A DNA stretch of 64,000 nucleotides from J095 sp964517605 (GTDB lineage: Bacteria > Chloroflexota > Anaerolineae > 4572-78 > J111). The translations under genes and the position numbers were made by a program. The notes beneath the pieces were generated by a model. The model made no database searches and had not been told where the DNA came from. It worked only from the letters and a program-made list of their open reading frames with translations. Below are positions 1-8,982 of the stretch, piece by piece (the stretch's first letter is position 1; every line of letters begins with the position of its first letter). Where the stretch lies: positions 4,834-68,833 of the forward strand of contig CAZFCE010000027.1 of NCBI GenBank assembly GCA_964517605.1, given 5' to 3'.

Positions 1-524
1 TTAAACCGGGCAAACGATACGCCGGACAGCAGCGGCTCAAAGGGCTGGCGGTATTTCTCGGTGGCCGTGAGCGACACCGCGCCCACGGTGCGCCCGTGAA
101 ACGAGCCGGTAAAGGCCACCAGGTCGGTTTTGTCCGGCTGGCCGTTAGCTTTGGCCCACTTCCGGGCAAACTTGAGCGCCGCCTCGTTGGCTTCGGTCCC
201 GGAGTTGCAAAAGAACACCCGCTCGGCAAACGACGACTCGCACAAATCGCGGGCCAGCAGCGCCGGCGCGGCGGTGTGGTACAGGTTAGATACGTGCAAC
301 AGGCCGTCGGCGGCCTGTTTGAGAGCCTCCACCACCACCGGGTGGTTGTGCCCCAGCGCATTCACCGCGATGCCGCTGCCGGCGTCCAGGTATTCGTTGC
401 CCGCCGCATCGTACAGCCACACCCCGTGGCCGCGCTCCAGCACCAGGTTGGGCCGCGCGTAAATTTGCAGCGTATATTTCTGTTCAAGCTCGATAATGGT
501 TTGCCCGCTTTGCTCGCCGGTCAT
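1..524 (-). CDS. argD: Acetylornithine aminotransferase, N-terminal part (cut by window edge)
   Basis: This is the first 174 residues of a class III PLP-dependent aminotransferase; the rest lies beyond the window. I translated the minus strand from the ATG at 522-524, which has AAGGGGG about ten bases upstream. The N-terminus carries the family pattern of a long-chain substrate loop (ARPNLVLERGHGVWLYD), then DAGSGIAVNALGHNHP, then the PLP-phosphate motif NSGTEANEAALKFAR near residue 105. ArgD converts N-acetylglutamate semialdehyde and glutamate to N-acetylornithine and 2-oxoglutarate in arginine synthesis. Related class III enzymes (4-aminobutyrate or succinylornithine transaminases) cannot be excluded without the C-terminal half and the upstream operon. 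The plus-strand reading of this stretch is an antisense shadow. Confidence 0.82.
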   Translation of the reverse strand, partial: MTGEQSGQTIIELEQKYTLQIYARPNLVLERGHGVWLYDAAGNEYLDAGSGIAVNALGHNHPVVVEALKQAADGLLHVSNLYHTAAPALLARDLCESSFAERVFFCNSGTEANEAALKFARKWAKANGQPDKTDLVAFTGSFHGRTVGAVSLTATEKYRQPFEPLLSGVSFARF

Positions 525-543
525 GGCTGCAATCCCCCTTGAA

Positions 544-578
544 AATAACGAATTACAAACTACGAGTTACGAATTGTA
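544..578. repeat. Degenerate heptamer repeat, five units, in the argD upstream gap
   Basis: Five consecutive 7-mers can be read: AATAACG, AATTACA, AACTACG, AGTTACG, AATTGTA. The same family recurs at 8948-8968, 11139-11180, 23250-23284, 33941-33961 and 40258-40285. The remainder of the roughly 310-base gap between argD and the lamin-tail gene (525-834) is A/T-richer and should hold the divergent promoters, but I see no convincing -35/-10 pair in it. Confidence 0.6.
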
Positions 579-834
579 TCACACCATTCGCGCTTTGTGT
601 TAAAAGTTGTCCGTAGCCAAATGTGACCACAAATTTCGTCACCTGGGCCTGCAACGGCATCGGTTTTTAAAACCATCACAAGGTTTTTATCATACCCTTT
701 CTTGCAATAATGTCCATTTTGCGGTGATGGCAAACCTTAAAAAGTAAAAATTCGTTCGGTTCGGGGTCAAAATAAGCCCGGTTTTGAGCTTTTGAACTGC
801 CATACTAAAAACAGCCAAAAACCGGGAGGGGAAT

Positions 835-3800
835 ATGGTTCAACGCGGAAAGTGTGGAAAAGCCGGCGCGGTATTGCTGGCGGCGGTTTTGTTGTTGGGG
901 GTGGCCGTTTGGCGAGACAAACCTGGCGGTTTGGCGCTGGCCGCTCCCCCCGATTTGTTCTTTTCGGAAATGATCGAAGGCTCCGGCAACAACAAGGCGC
1001 TGGAAATTTTCAACGGCACCGACCAGCCAATTGACCTGGCGGCGGGCGGTTACGCCGTGCAGTTCTTTTTTAACGGCAGCGCCGCCGCCGGAACCACCAT
1101 CGCTTTAACCGGCGTTATCGCGCCCGGCGAGGCGTTTGTGCTGGCCCACGGCAGCGCCGACCCGCAGATTTTGGCCCAGGCCGACCAGCTTTCCACGGCC
1201 TCGTTTTTTAATGGCGATGATGCCATCGCGTTGAGCAAAGCCGGCGCGTTTGTAGATGTTATCGGCCAGATTGGTACCGACCCCGGCAGCGAGTGGGGCA
1301 ACGGCGCAACCAGCACTCAGGATAACACCCTCCGGCGAAAAGCGGTGATTGATGCCGGCGATACCAACGGCGCGGACTCGTTTGACCCCGCGCTGGAATG
1401 GGACGGCTTCGCGTTGAACGATTTTACCGGTTTGGGCCAACACCTGCCCGCTCCGGCTACCGCCACGCCCACCGAAACCCCATCTCCCGCCGAAACGCCA
1501 ACCCCTGCCGATACGCTCACCCCCACGGTTACGCCCACCCTCACCGAAACGCCGGTTATCACCGATACGCCCACTCCCACGGAAACAGCCACACCTACCG
1601 GCACGCTTGCTCCCACCACCACGCCAACGCTCTCCGCCACGCCCGTTCCCGCCGGCGCGGTTGTCATCAACGAGGTAGCTTGGGGCGGCACCAAAGCTAA
1701 CGCTAACGATGAATGGCTGGAGCTATTTAACACCACGGCAGCCACATTGCCGCTGGATGGCTGGGTGATTACCGGCACGCGCGGGTTGAACATTTCGCTG
1801 GCCGGCAAAACCATCGCTCCCGGCGCGTACTTTTTGATTGAGCGCACCGATGATACCACCGTCAACGATATTCCGGCGGATTTGATAGCCAGTTTTGGCA
1901 GCGGCCTCAACAACAGCGGCGACGCCCTGTTTCTTTCGGCGGGCGGCGTGGTGGTGGATACGGCCAACGCCGATGGCGGCCCGTGGCCGGCAGGCAGCGG
2001 CAGCCCCGATTACATTTCGATGGAGCGCCTTAACCCGGCCCAGCCCGATACCGATGCCAACTGGCGCGGCAACAACGGCACCCTCCGCAACGGGTTGGCC
2101 GCCGATGGCGCGTTGCTAAACGGCACGCCCCGGCAACTCAACTCCGCCGCCATGCCCGCACCCACGCCCACTCCGCCGCCGGCGCTTTACATCAGCGAAG
2201 TGCTGTACGATGGCCTTACACCCACCACCGAAGGGGACGAGTTTGCGGAAATTTGTAATCCTAATGGCAGCGATGTTAATTTGGCCGGCTACAAAATCGG
2301 CGATGAAGAAACGCGCGGCGGCGGCGAAAGCATGCTCTTTTTGCCCAACCTTACTTTGCCGCCGGGCGGTTGCGCGGTGATTGCCAAACGCGCCGCCGAT
2401 TTTACCGCCCGTTTTGGCCGCTCACCCGATGCCGAAGCCGCCGCTCTGCCCAAATATACCGCCTGGGGCAGCGGTAGCTGGTCGTTGGCCAACACCGGCG
2501 ATGAACTGCTGTTGCTTGGCCCCAACGACGAAATTTTTGACAGCGTGGCCTTTCGCAATGGCGAATACGGGGCGCTGGGGCTAACCGGCGAGTCCACCGC
2601 GCCCAAACCGCTCAGCCTGCAACGGGTTTGGCTAACCGATACCAACTCGATGGACTACGATTTTGTCCGCGCCAACCCCAACCCCGGCCAACCTACCTGG
2701 CCGCCGCCGCCACCGGCTTCGCCGCTACCGGCAGCCTCGCTGCCCAACGGCATGCAGGCGTACTGGGGCCATTTTCACGCCCACACCACCGTTTCGGACG
2801 GAGCCGGTCCGGCGCACTACGCCCTGGCAATGGCTCGCGCCGCCGGGCTGCATTTTTACGCCATCACCGATCACGACTGGCGCATTGACCCGGCGGAGTG
2901 GACGGCGGCCTTTAGCCAAACCCAGGCCGCCACCGTACCCGGCGCTTTTGTGGCGCTGCGCGGCGTGGAATGGAGCCACGACACCGCCGGACATATCAAC
3001 GTGTTTAGTACCGGCACTTTGCTCAGCCACGCCAATCCCCTGCTGGCCGATTTATCCAGCCTGTACGACTGGCTGGCGGTCAATCCGGCGGCAGTGGCCC
3101 AGTTTAACCACCCCGATCCCAGCTACGGCGGCACCTTCAATGATTTTGCGCCGTATCCCGCCGCCGTTCCCTCGCTGGCGTTGCAGGAAATTGGCAATAA
3201 CGCGCAGGGCTACAAATTTTATGAGCCATCATTTTTGCAGAGCAATTTTACCGGCTGGCGCGTTGCGCCTGTAATCAACGGCGATAACCACGCCGCCGAT
3301 TGGGGCAGCGATATGCCGGCCCGCACCGGCATTATTGCGCCGGCGCTCACCGAAGCCGACCTTTTGGCCGCGCTCCGCGCTCGCCGGGTTTTTGCCACCG
3401 AAGACAGCAACCTGGCCCTGGCGCTGCAAGCCAACGGCAACTGGCAGGGCAGCGAGTTACCCGGCGGCGGCCAACTGGCCCTGGTGATATCCGCCATTGA
3501 CCCCGACGCCGAGCCAATCACCCTGCACCTGTACGACCGCAACCTGCGGCTGCAAACCATGTCTTTTAACGGCGCTAACGTGGAGTGGAAAATCAATATT
3601 GAGGCTTTGCCCGGCCATTTTTATTGGGTAAAGGCGGTGCAGGCTGATGGCGACCGGGCCTATACCGCGCCTGTCTGGCTCAATGGCGATGCGCCGCCGG
3701 ACGTGGTGCAAATCAGCGAGGCGCTGCCCGCGCCGTTTGAGCGCGATTGGGACGGCGACGGACAAGCCGGCTATACTGACGAGTGGATTGAATTGCGGAA

Positions 3801-4767
3801 TCCAATGGCTCGCCCGGTGGGGTTGGGCGGCTGGCGGCTGCGCGATTCATCCGGCGCAACTTTTACCATCCCGCTGGGCACCGATCTGCCGCCCGGCGCT
3901 TTTGTAACGTTCTACGCCACCCAAACGCAAATCAGCCTGAACAACAGCGGCGATACCATCACTTTGTTGCATCCCACCGGCGCGGTTATTGACGAGTTTC
4001 GGTACGACCATTCGCCCGGTTACGATGTGAGCTGGTGTTATTTGCCCGCCGCCGGCAACCGTTGGAGCGATAGCTGCGGCCCTTCGCCCAATGCCGAAAA
4101 CTGGGAATTGCCCGCCGCCGGGCCACTGCACGCCTCGATTTTTGAGGCTAAACGCTTTACCCGGAATGCCTGGGTTGAGGTGAAAGGCCGGGTTACAGCG
4201 CCGCCGGGCGTGTTGGGCAGCCGCACCATGTATATTCAGGATGACACCGCCGGAATTTTGGTTTACCTGCCCCGCGACTTTAACCGAACCCTCAATTTAG
4301 GCGACCGGGTGCGGGTAACGGGTGATCTGCGCCAGTTTCACGCTGAGTTTGAAATTGCGGTGGATGAACCCGGCGACGTGCATTTTATCGAGCCGGGGCT
4401 GCCCCCGCCGCCGCTGCCCATTGTCACCACCTCGCTGCTGGAGCCGTACGAGGGCATGCTGGTGCAACTCAGCGGGCAGGCGGTTGGGTTTAAAGGCTGG
4501 TCAACCCTGTGGCTGAATGATGGCACCGACCCGGCCAAAATATATTTTCGCCGCAGCACCGGCATCCAAAAACCGTTTATCAAGGCCGGCACGCCGCTCA
4601 CGGTGGTTGGCGTGGTGAGCCAATACGCCGACCGCGACGACCCGGGCCGAGATGATTACCGGTTGCTGCCGCGCTACCAAACCGACCTGGTTTTGTCCGC
4701 TGCCGCGCCGGTAACACCCACGCCGCCGCCCAATTGGCCCAAATTTCTGCCAGAAACCGGGTATTAA
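835..4767 (+). CDS. Secreted multidomain protein: lamin-tail domains, PHP metallohydrolase domain and OB-fold
   Basis: This 1310-residue exported protein starts at an ATG preceded by GGGAGGGG (824-831). Residues 1-37 form a signal peptide. A first lamin-tail (LTD) domain spans about 38-200, followed by a Thr/Pro-rich linker at about 203-275. A second LTD (about 275-440) and a third (about 450-610) follow. A PHP-type metal-dependent hydrolase begins near 643 with HFHAHTTVSDG and ITDHDW, the expected metal-binding His/Asp clusters of the CehA/McbA-like group. A fourth LTD (about 955-1085) and an OB-fold resembling those of secreted nucleases (about 1097-1180) precede a Pro-rich tail. The phosphoesterase activity is inferred from motifs and the substrate is unknown; LTDs probably mediate cell-surface or DNA association. 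The gene stands alone and is followed by the candidate small RNA. Confidence 0.8.
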   Translation: MVQRGKCGKAGAVLLAAVLLLGVAVWRDKPGGLALAAPPDLFFSEMIEGSGNNKALEIFNGTDQPIDLAAGGYAVQFFFNGSAAAGTTIALTGVIAPGEAFVLAHGSADPQILAQADQLSTASFFNGDDAIALSKAGAFVDVIGQIGTDPGSEWGNGATSTQDNTLRRKAVIDAGDTNGADSFDPALEWDGFALNDFTGLGQHLPAPATATPTETPSPAETPTPADTLTPTVTPTLTETPVITDTPTPTETATPTGTLAPTTTPTLSATPVPAGAVVINEVAWGGTKANANDEWLELFNTTAATLPLDGWVITGTRGLNISLAGKTIAPGAYFLIERTDDTTVNDIPADLIASFGSGLNNSGDALFLSAGGVVVDTANADGGPWPAGSGSPDYISMERLNPAQPDTDANWRGNNGTLRNGLAADGALLNGTPRQLNSAAMPAPTPTPPPALYISEVLYDGLTPTTEGDEFAEICNPNGSDVNLAGYKIGDEETRGGGESMLFLPNLTLPPGGCAVIAKRAADFTARFGRSPDAEAAALPKYTAWGSGSWSLANTGDELLLLGPNDEIFDSVAFRNGEYGALGLTGESTAPKPLSLQRVWLTDTNSMDYDFVRANPNPGQPTWPPPPPASPLPAASLPNGMQAYWGHFHAHTTVSDGAGPAHYALAMARAAGLHFYAITDHDWRIDPAEWTAAFSQTQAATVPGAFVALRGVEWSHDTAGHINVFSTGTLLSHANPLLADLSSLYDWLAVNPAAVAQFNHPDPSYGGTFNDFAPYPAAVPSLALQEIGNNAQGYKFYEPSFLQSNFTGWRVAPVINGDNHAADWGSDMPARTGIIAPALTEADLLAALRARRVFATEDSNLALALQANGNWQGSELPGGGQLALVISAIDPDAEPITLHLYDRNLRLQTMSFNGANVEWKINIEALPGHFYWVKAVQADGDRAYTAPVWLNGDAPPDVVQISEALPAPFERDWDGDGQAGYTDEWIELRNPMARPVGLGGWRLRDSSGATFTIPLGTDLPPGAFVTFYATQTQISLNNSGDTITLLHPTGAVIDEFRYDHSPGYDVSWCYLPAAGNRWSDSCGPSPNAENWELPAAGPLHASIFEAKRFTRNAWVEVKGRVTAPPGVLGSRTMYIQDDTAGILVYLPRDFNRTLNLGDRVRVTGDLRQFHAEFEIAVDEPGDVHFIEPGLPPPPLPIVTTSLLEPYEGMLVQLSGQAVGFKGWSTLWLNDGTDPAKIYFRRSTGIQKPFIKAGTPLTVVGVVSQYADRDDPGRDDYRLLPRYQTDLVLSAAAPVTPTPPPNWPKFLPETGY

Positions 4768-4778
4768 TCGTGGCGCGG

Positions 4779-4808
4779 TTTTCAAATTTTAAAAAACAAT
4801 TATATAAT
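4779..4808 (+). promoter_or_regulatory. Candidate sigma-70 promoter of the small RNA
   Basis: A TATAAT box lies at 4803-4808 and a TTTTCA -35-like box at 4779-4784, with 18-bp spacing. It sits just after the stop codon of the lamin-tail gene. The predicted start point, about 4815, coincides with the first base of a 10-bp outer RNA stem. Confidence 0.55.
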
Positions 4809-4814
4809 CAGGGT

Positions 4815-4932
4815 AACTAATTTGTCGCATGCTCCTCTTTTCATTGTTTAATGGCGAGAGGTTCCTCCTACGTTCAAATTAGTTTTCATCCCCGCTGAGC
4901 CTTCCCTGAAAAGGGGGGGCTTTTTTTCTTTT
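4815..4932 (+). ncRNA. Candidate structured small RNA with its own promoter and terminator
   Basis: A roughly 115-nt transcript is predicted. AACTAATTTG (4815-4824) pairs perfectly with CAAATTAGTT (4875-4884). Inside this stem, CCTCT...CATT-GTTT-AATG...AGAGG (4834-4861) forms a second hairpin with a 3x3 internal loop. A strong intrinsic terminator ends the unit at 4898-4932. Two unpaired pyrimidine stretches, GCTCCTC (4831-4837) and TTCCTCCT (4862-4869), are complementary to Shine-Dalgarno sequences. I do not recognise it as 6S, SRP, tmRNA or RNase P RNA. It could instead be a long 3' UTR, or a leader of the downstream methyltransferase gene, but the terminator comes before that gene. Confidence 0.45.
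4898..4932 (+). terminator. Intrinsic terminator
   Basis: AGCCTTCCCT (4898-4907) pairs with AGGGGGGGCT (4912-4921), with two G:T pairs, across a GAAA loop. It is followed by a run of seven T, then C and four T. It ends the small RNA and any read-through from the upstream gene. Confidence 0.85.
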
Positions 4933-4984
4933 GCGGCGCAGTTCGGGTAAAATCGCGGGTTGAATTAACACACATAGGTGATGT

Positions 4985-5860
4985 ATGAAAAAAGTTACGC
5001 AACAGGCGCTCACGGCGGCGCTGTGGAAAATATTTTATCGCTCCGATGAACCGCTGCCCTGGGAAACGGGCGCGGATTTTCCGTGGGGCGACCCCGAATT
5101 TGGCCGGCGCACGCTGGCCGAGCATCTTGACGAAAGCCACGGCGCGGCGTCGCGCTCGATGCAGGAACGTAACCTGCAAATTGACTGGCTGTGGCGCAAA
5201 CTGGAGTTACAGCCGGGCATGCACATTTTTGATATTACATGCGGGCCGGGGTTGTACGCCGTTGAACTGGCCCGGCGCGGCTGCGCCGTAACCGGCATTG
5301 ATATTAACCCGGCGGCCATTGAGTACGCCACTAATCTGGCGCAACGCGCCGGCGTGGCCAACCGCTGCACCTTTATCCGGCAGGATGTGCGCGCCATGGC
5401 CGATTACCACGAGCAATTTGATGTGGCGCTGTTTTTGTACGAGCAGTTGGCCGTGTACGTCACCGCCGAGGCCCGGCTGCTGCTGGACAAAGTGGCCCGG
5501 TCGTTAAAGCCGGGGGGCCGGCTGGCGGTGGAATTGCTCAACCGGGATAACGTGGACAAAACCGATAGTAGCTGGTGGTTTACCGATGACACCGGCTTGT
5601 GGGGCGATTCGCCATTTTTGCACCTGGGGGAGCGCATTTGGGATGACGAATTGCAAGCTTCGCTTGAACGCTACCATATTTTGCACCTGGAATCCGGCCA
5701 GTTGAAGCAGTACACCCTGTTTGACCAAACCTACGCTGTGCCCGAGGTGGTGGAGTTGTTAAACCAGGCCGGTTTTGGCGCGGTGGAGCATTACCTCAAC
5801 TGGGCCGGCCTGCCCCTGTACGATGCCGGCGAATGGGTGGTGTACCTGGCCAAAAAATAG
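4985..5860 (+). CDS. Class I SAM-dependent methyltransferase
   Basis: This 291-residue soluble protein has the Rossmann methyltransferase fold. Motif I is FDITCGPGLYAVELARRG near residues 80-97, the acidic loop after strand 2 is VTGIDINPAAIEYA, and the motif following the SAM site is FDVALFLYEQLAVY. The late motif LKPGGRLAVELLN marks strand 5. The substrate cannot be predicted; the acceptor-binding C-terminus is Trp- and Tyr-rich. It converges with the GT14-like gene (5-bp gap) and lies downstream of the small-RNA terminator, so it must have its own promoter between 4933 and 4984. Confidence 0.8.
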   Translation: MKKVTQQALTAALWKIFYRSDEPLPWETGADFPWGDPEFGRRTLAEHLDESHGAASRSMQERNLQIDWLWRKLELQPGMHIFDITCGPGLYAVELARRGCAVTGIDINPAAIEYATNLAQRAGVANRCTFIRQDVRAMADYHEQFDVALFLYEQLAVYVTAEARLLLDKVARSLKPGGRLAVELLNRDNVDKTDSSWWFTDDTGLWGDSPFLHLGERIWDDELQASLERYHILHLESGQLKQYTLFDQTYAVPEVVELLNQAGFGAVEHYLNWAGLPLYDAGEWVVYLAKK

Positions 5861-5865
5861 CGCGT

Positions 5866-6750
5866 TTAAGCCGGATTAAGGATTAGCTGGTCAAGCTCGT
5901 CAAGAATCGCCGAATCGCGGTTTAAATCAAATTTGCGGGCAAAATGCGCGGTTGAGGCTTGCAGGTTGGGCAGGTCGGTCAGAGTTAGGGTTTTGGGATG
6001 ACGGCCTCCCGCCGACCAGTCGGTATAACGATAGACGTTGTTACTCAAGCGCAGGCCGGGGGCATTGGCCAGCATTGTTTGAAAATACGATTCATCAGCC
6101 AATGTAGCCCGGCGGTAATGCCTGTTTAACTTTGGGTTTGTTTGAAATGAATGGATGATGTGCGCGACGGTACGGGCGTTGGTTAAAAACCAGGCACCGC
6201 CGGCATAACAGCGAAACTCGGCGGAGAAGGGCGTTAACGGGCGCGCTAATCCGGCGGGTAGCCGTAGCCGCGTTCGGAGGCGATGCCAGCGTCGGGGTAA
6301 AAACGGAGCCAATAATACGGTGTGGTAACGCTGGCAACACAATTTATCCCACCAGTGAGACAGGTTGGCCGGGTCAATCAGGCGGTGATGAATATGCGCG
6401 TCGTAGGGGCTGGCCGCGATGTCGCCAATAATTTGTTGGGCCGGTTTAATGGGATAATCAGCTCCGCTGAGCAGTATAAACCAATCCGGCGCAGCGGGCG
6501 CGCTGAACATCACCTGTAAACACCGCACAGTTGCCTCAACTACCGAAAAATCGCCCCACAGGGTTGCCAAGTGGGGCCGGATAAACGTTACATTGGCCGG
6601 AAAATCAGCCGTATCAAGAGAACATTGCCCAAAATCGTGGTGGCAAACAATTGGTGGCCGGTTAAACATGGTATTAAGGGTGGCTACCAGCCGGTGAATT
6701 TGAAGCGGATTCTGGTGGGTAAGCAGGACAAAACCAATCTTTATACCCAT
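5866..6750 (-). CDS. Core-2/I-branching-type glycosyltransferase (GT14-like)
   Basis: This 294-residue protein begins with a strand/helix pattern typical of the Core-2/I-branching family (KIGFVLLTHQNPLQIHRLVATL). It contains the diagnostic segment WFILLSGADYPIKP near residues 90-105 and a DESYFQTML motif with the conserved acidic residue in the C-terminal half. Family members transfer sugars (GlcNAc or xylose in eukaryotes). Bacterial homologues are usually in glycan or capsule loci, and the acceptor here is unknown. No signal peptide or membrane segment is evident, so it should act in the cytoplasm. Confidence 0.75.
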   Translation of the reverse strand: MGIKIGFVLLTHQNPLQIHRLVATLNTMFNRPPIVCHHDFGQCSLDTADFPANVTFIRPHLATLWGDFSVVEATVRCLQVMFSAPAAPDWFILLSGADYPIKPAQQIIGDIAASPYDAHIHHRLIDPANLSHWWDKLCCQRYHTVLLAPFLPRRWHRLRTRLRLPAGLARPLTPFSAEFRCYAGGAWFLTNARTVAHIIHSFQTNPKLNRHYRRATLADESYFQTMLANAPGLRLSNNVYRYTDWSAGGRHPKTLTLTDLPNLQASTAHFARKFDLNRDSAILDELDQLILNPA

Positions 6751-6786
6751 AAAATTTTCCTGTCTTTTTGCAAGTGACGTTTGTAG

Positions 6787-7683
6787 TTAGCGGCAGGCGG
6801 TGCGGCTGGCATCCAGGCCGATATTTTTCTTTAGCCAATCAAAATTGAGCGCGTTGGCCTGCGGGCAAAAAGCCGTGGTGTCCAGATTGTACTCCACGCC
6901 AAACACGGCTTTGTTGGCGGCCACAAACGGCGTTAATTTTGAGCACTCACCAAATTCAAAACATTGCTCGTTGAGCGCCCAATCAAAATAACTTATTAAC
7001 TGCGGAATTTGATCCAGGTCATTTTTTAAGCCGATGGACAACCCCCGGTTGTGGGCCTGTTCGGACAGCCAGCGGTTGTAGGCCAGTTGGTCAGCGGCGG
7101 CAAGCGAAAAGCCGGAGTCATTGGCGTAGCCGTCAACGTTATCCGGTTCAACGCCATCGCACTTCTTTTCTACGGCCAGGTTTAGCCGGGCCTGCATAAT
7201 GGGGCTAAGCGTGCTAATCTGGCGGATATCGAGCCACTTTTCATCGGGCCAGCCATCCAGCGTGTTGCCCAGCACCGCCGCCGGAAAGCTGCCCTCATCG
7301 GACCGCCAATTCTCCCAGCTTCCGGCGCTAAAATAACAAATCACCGTGCGGCCGGCGGCGTGGAGTTGGTTGATGGTGCTCTGCGGCGCGTCAAACAGGT
7401 CAATATCGTACATTTGCACGTTAAAGCTGGTATCAATAGTGTCCTTGAGTTGCCACTGCCAGCTAACGCCGGGAGCGGGCCGCCAGATGCGGCTGCCGGC
7501 AAACACCACCGGCAAATAGGTAGAAATCACCGGGGTGGCGCTCAACCCGGTGATTTCAGCGGGGTGAGCCGCCGGCGCAGCGACGATGACGCTTGTTTCC
7601 GGCAGCGCCAGCCCGCACCCCAAAACGCCCATTAGTATCAGTTGTCCCAAAAGCAACGCTTTAAAAATTCGGTGCGCGTTCAT
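6787..7683 (-). CDS. GH114-like endo-alpha-1,4-polygalactosaminidase lipoprotein
   Basis: The preferred start is the ATG at 7681-7683, behind GAGAGGA, rather than the TTG one codon earlier. A lipoprotein signal ends in VLGC near residue 24. The mature part is a TIM-barrel of the GH114/TM1410 type. It has WQWQLKDTIDTSFNVQMYDIDLFD at the barrel entry, VICYFSAGSWENWR, WLDIRQIS, CDGVEPDNVDGY and IGLKNDLDQI, all hallmarks of that family. Family members cleave galactosaminoglycans or related exopolysaccharides outside the cell. It sits next to a glycosyltransferase gene on the same strand, so a role in exopolysaccharide turnover is plausible but inferred. Confidence 0.78.
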   Translation of the reverse strand: MNAHRIFKALLLGQLILMGVLGCGLALPETSVIVAAPAAHPAEITGLSATPVISTYLPVVFAGSRIWRPAPGVSWQWQLKDTIDTSFNVQMYDIDLFDAPQSTINQLHAAGRTVICYFSAGSWENWRSDEGSFPAAVLGNTLDGWPDEKWLDIRQISTLSPIMQARLNLAVEKKCDGVEPDNVDGYANDSGFSLAAADQLAYNRWLSEQAHNRGLSIGLKNDLDQIPQLISYFDWALNEQCFEFGECSKLTPFVAANKAVFGVEYNLDTTAFCPQANALNFDWLKKNIGLDASRTACR

Positions 7684-7697
7684 CAAAAATCATCCTC

Positions 7698-8939
7698 TCA
7701 AGGTTCTTTTGCGGCCAGTTTGCGGCGCAGCCGGGTTTGCCGCTGCTTCAAATCGGCCAGCCAGGTGCGCCGCTCCGGTGCGGGCATAGCCGCCCGGTTG
7801 AGTAGCTCCTGCGCGGCCAGAGTCCAGCGCAACGCCGTGGCGTAATCGCGCCGGCGGTGCTCAAAATATTTGGCCAGTTCGATGTGCGCGTAAAGCTGGC
7901 GGCCATCTGCCGCCAACTGCCAGCCGGCTACGGCGGCGTCCCAGTTGCCGCGCCGTTTTTCCAGCAGCGCCAGCCGTTGTTGAATGTCCCAATAGTGCGC
8001 TTCGGGCAGATCGTTGCGCTGCAAGCCTTCGGCCCACACCTGCGCCGCCGCCTCAATTTGGCCCAACGCCTCAAACAATTTGCCAATCGCCACCAGATCA
8101 AGCGCGTGCTGCACCGCTTCGCCCAGCGGATTGGCCAGCATGTGGGCCATCTGGTTGAGCAGCGCGGCCATCGCCACCACGTCAAGGCGGTTGTGGTAAA
8201 ACACGCCGGCCAGCGGGCGGGCGTCGCCGGTGCGAAGGTAATCAAAATAAAGCTGCGGGATGAGCCAGCCGGGGGTGTCTTCGCCGGTGCGCTCGCACTG
8301 TAAAATGGCCCGCTCCAGGTTGCCCAGGCTGCGGCTGGGCAGGCGGTCGCGCCACAGGCCGCGCGCCAGCGGCAGCAGATCCAGGTGCGCCAGCTCTGGC
8401 AGCGGCGATTTGCGCCCGTTGAGCGTGTAGCGCGTGTTGAGCAGCGGCGCGTCAAAACTTTTGCCGTTAAATGTTACCAGCGCCCGGCACGGCTGCAAAA
8501 ATTCGGTCAGAGCGGCCAGCAGGGCCGGCTCGGCGGTGGGGTCGCGCATAAAAAATTGAGCCAGCCAAAAGGCATCGCCATCAAACCGGGCCGCGCCCAC
8601 TAAAAAAGCGTAAGTGCCGGTGCCGCCGGCCAGCCCGGAGGTTTCGGTATCGAGAAAACCAATCTGGTGCAGCCCGCATTGGGCCAGCCGGTTATCTTGC
8701 AGCCAGCCGGCCACCGCCGCCAGCGAGGTTTGCGGCCACAGCCCCACCTGCCCGTGGCGGTGTTCGGGGGAATAGCGGGTTTCGGCCACAAACACCGGCC
8801 CGCAGGCGGTGAGCCAGTCGGCCCCGGCCACCACCGCTTCAATGGGGAAATCGGCGGGCATGCTGCGGCGGGGCGGCGGCAGGTTGCGCGCGCCCACCTG
8901 CACGCCCAATGATTTGAGTTTATCAGAAAGTGATGGCAT
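7698..8939 (-). CDS. mrfB: RNase H-like exonuclease, MrfB/YprB type
   Basis: This 413-residue protein has an N-terminal DnaQ/RNase H-like exonuclease domain. The first metal motif is FLDTETSGLAGGTGTYAF, with the acidic pair D-x-E. Next come LVTFNGKSFDAPLL (Exo II-like) and a C-terminal histidine/aspartate segment FYHNRLDVVAMAALL (Exo III-like). A helical TPR-like C-terminus follows (about 270-413). In Bacillus subtilis YprB (MrfB) is an exonuclease working with the YprA (MrfA) helicase in mitomycin C repair. The gene here lies 43 bp downstream of the mrfA homologue on the same strand, which supports the same partnership. The C-terminal tail after the exonuclease domain is longer than the core fold needs. 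Confidence 0.82.
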   Translation of the reverse strand: MPSLSDKLKSLGVQVGARNLPPPRRSMPADFPIEAVVAGADWLTACGPVFVAETRYSPEHRHGQVGLWPQTSLAAVAGWLQDNRLAQCGLHQIGFLDTETSGLAGGTGTYAFLVGAARFDGDAFWLAQFFMRDPTAEPALLAALTEFLQPCRALVTFNGKSFDAPLLNTRYTLNGRKSPLPELAHLDLLPLARGLWRDRLPSRSLGNLERAILQCERTGEDTPGWLIPQLYFDYLRTGDARPLAGVFYHNRLDVVAMAALLNQMAHMLANPLGEAVQHALDLVAIGKLFEALGQIEAAAQVWAEGLQRNDLPEAHYWDIQQRLALLEKRRGNWDAAVAGWQLAADGRQLYAHIELAKYFEHRRRDYATALRWTLAAQELLNRAAMPAPERRTWLADLKQRQTRLRRKLAAKEP

Positions 8940-8982
8940 GGTGTTTTAGGTTACAAGTTACAAACATTCTATGGCACTCTTT

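Noticed and set aside
1317..1967. 216-codon minus-strand frame opposite the Thr/Pro linker of the lamin-tail protein
   Set aside because: The Val/Gly/Ser repeats are the reverse reading of the Thr/Pro linker codons; there is no ribosome-binding site or known motif.
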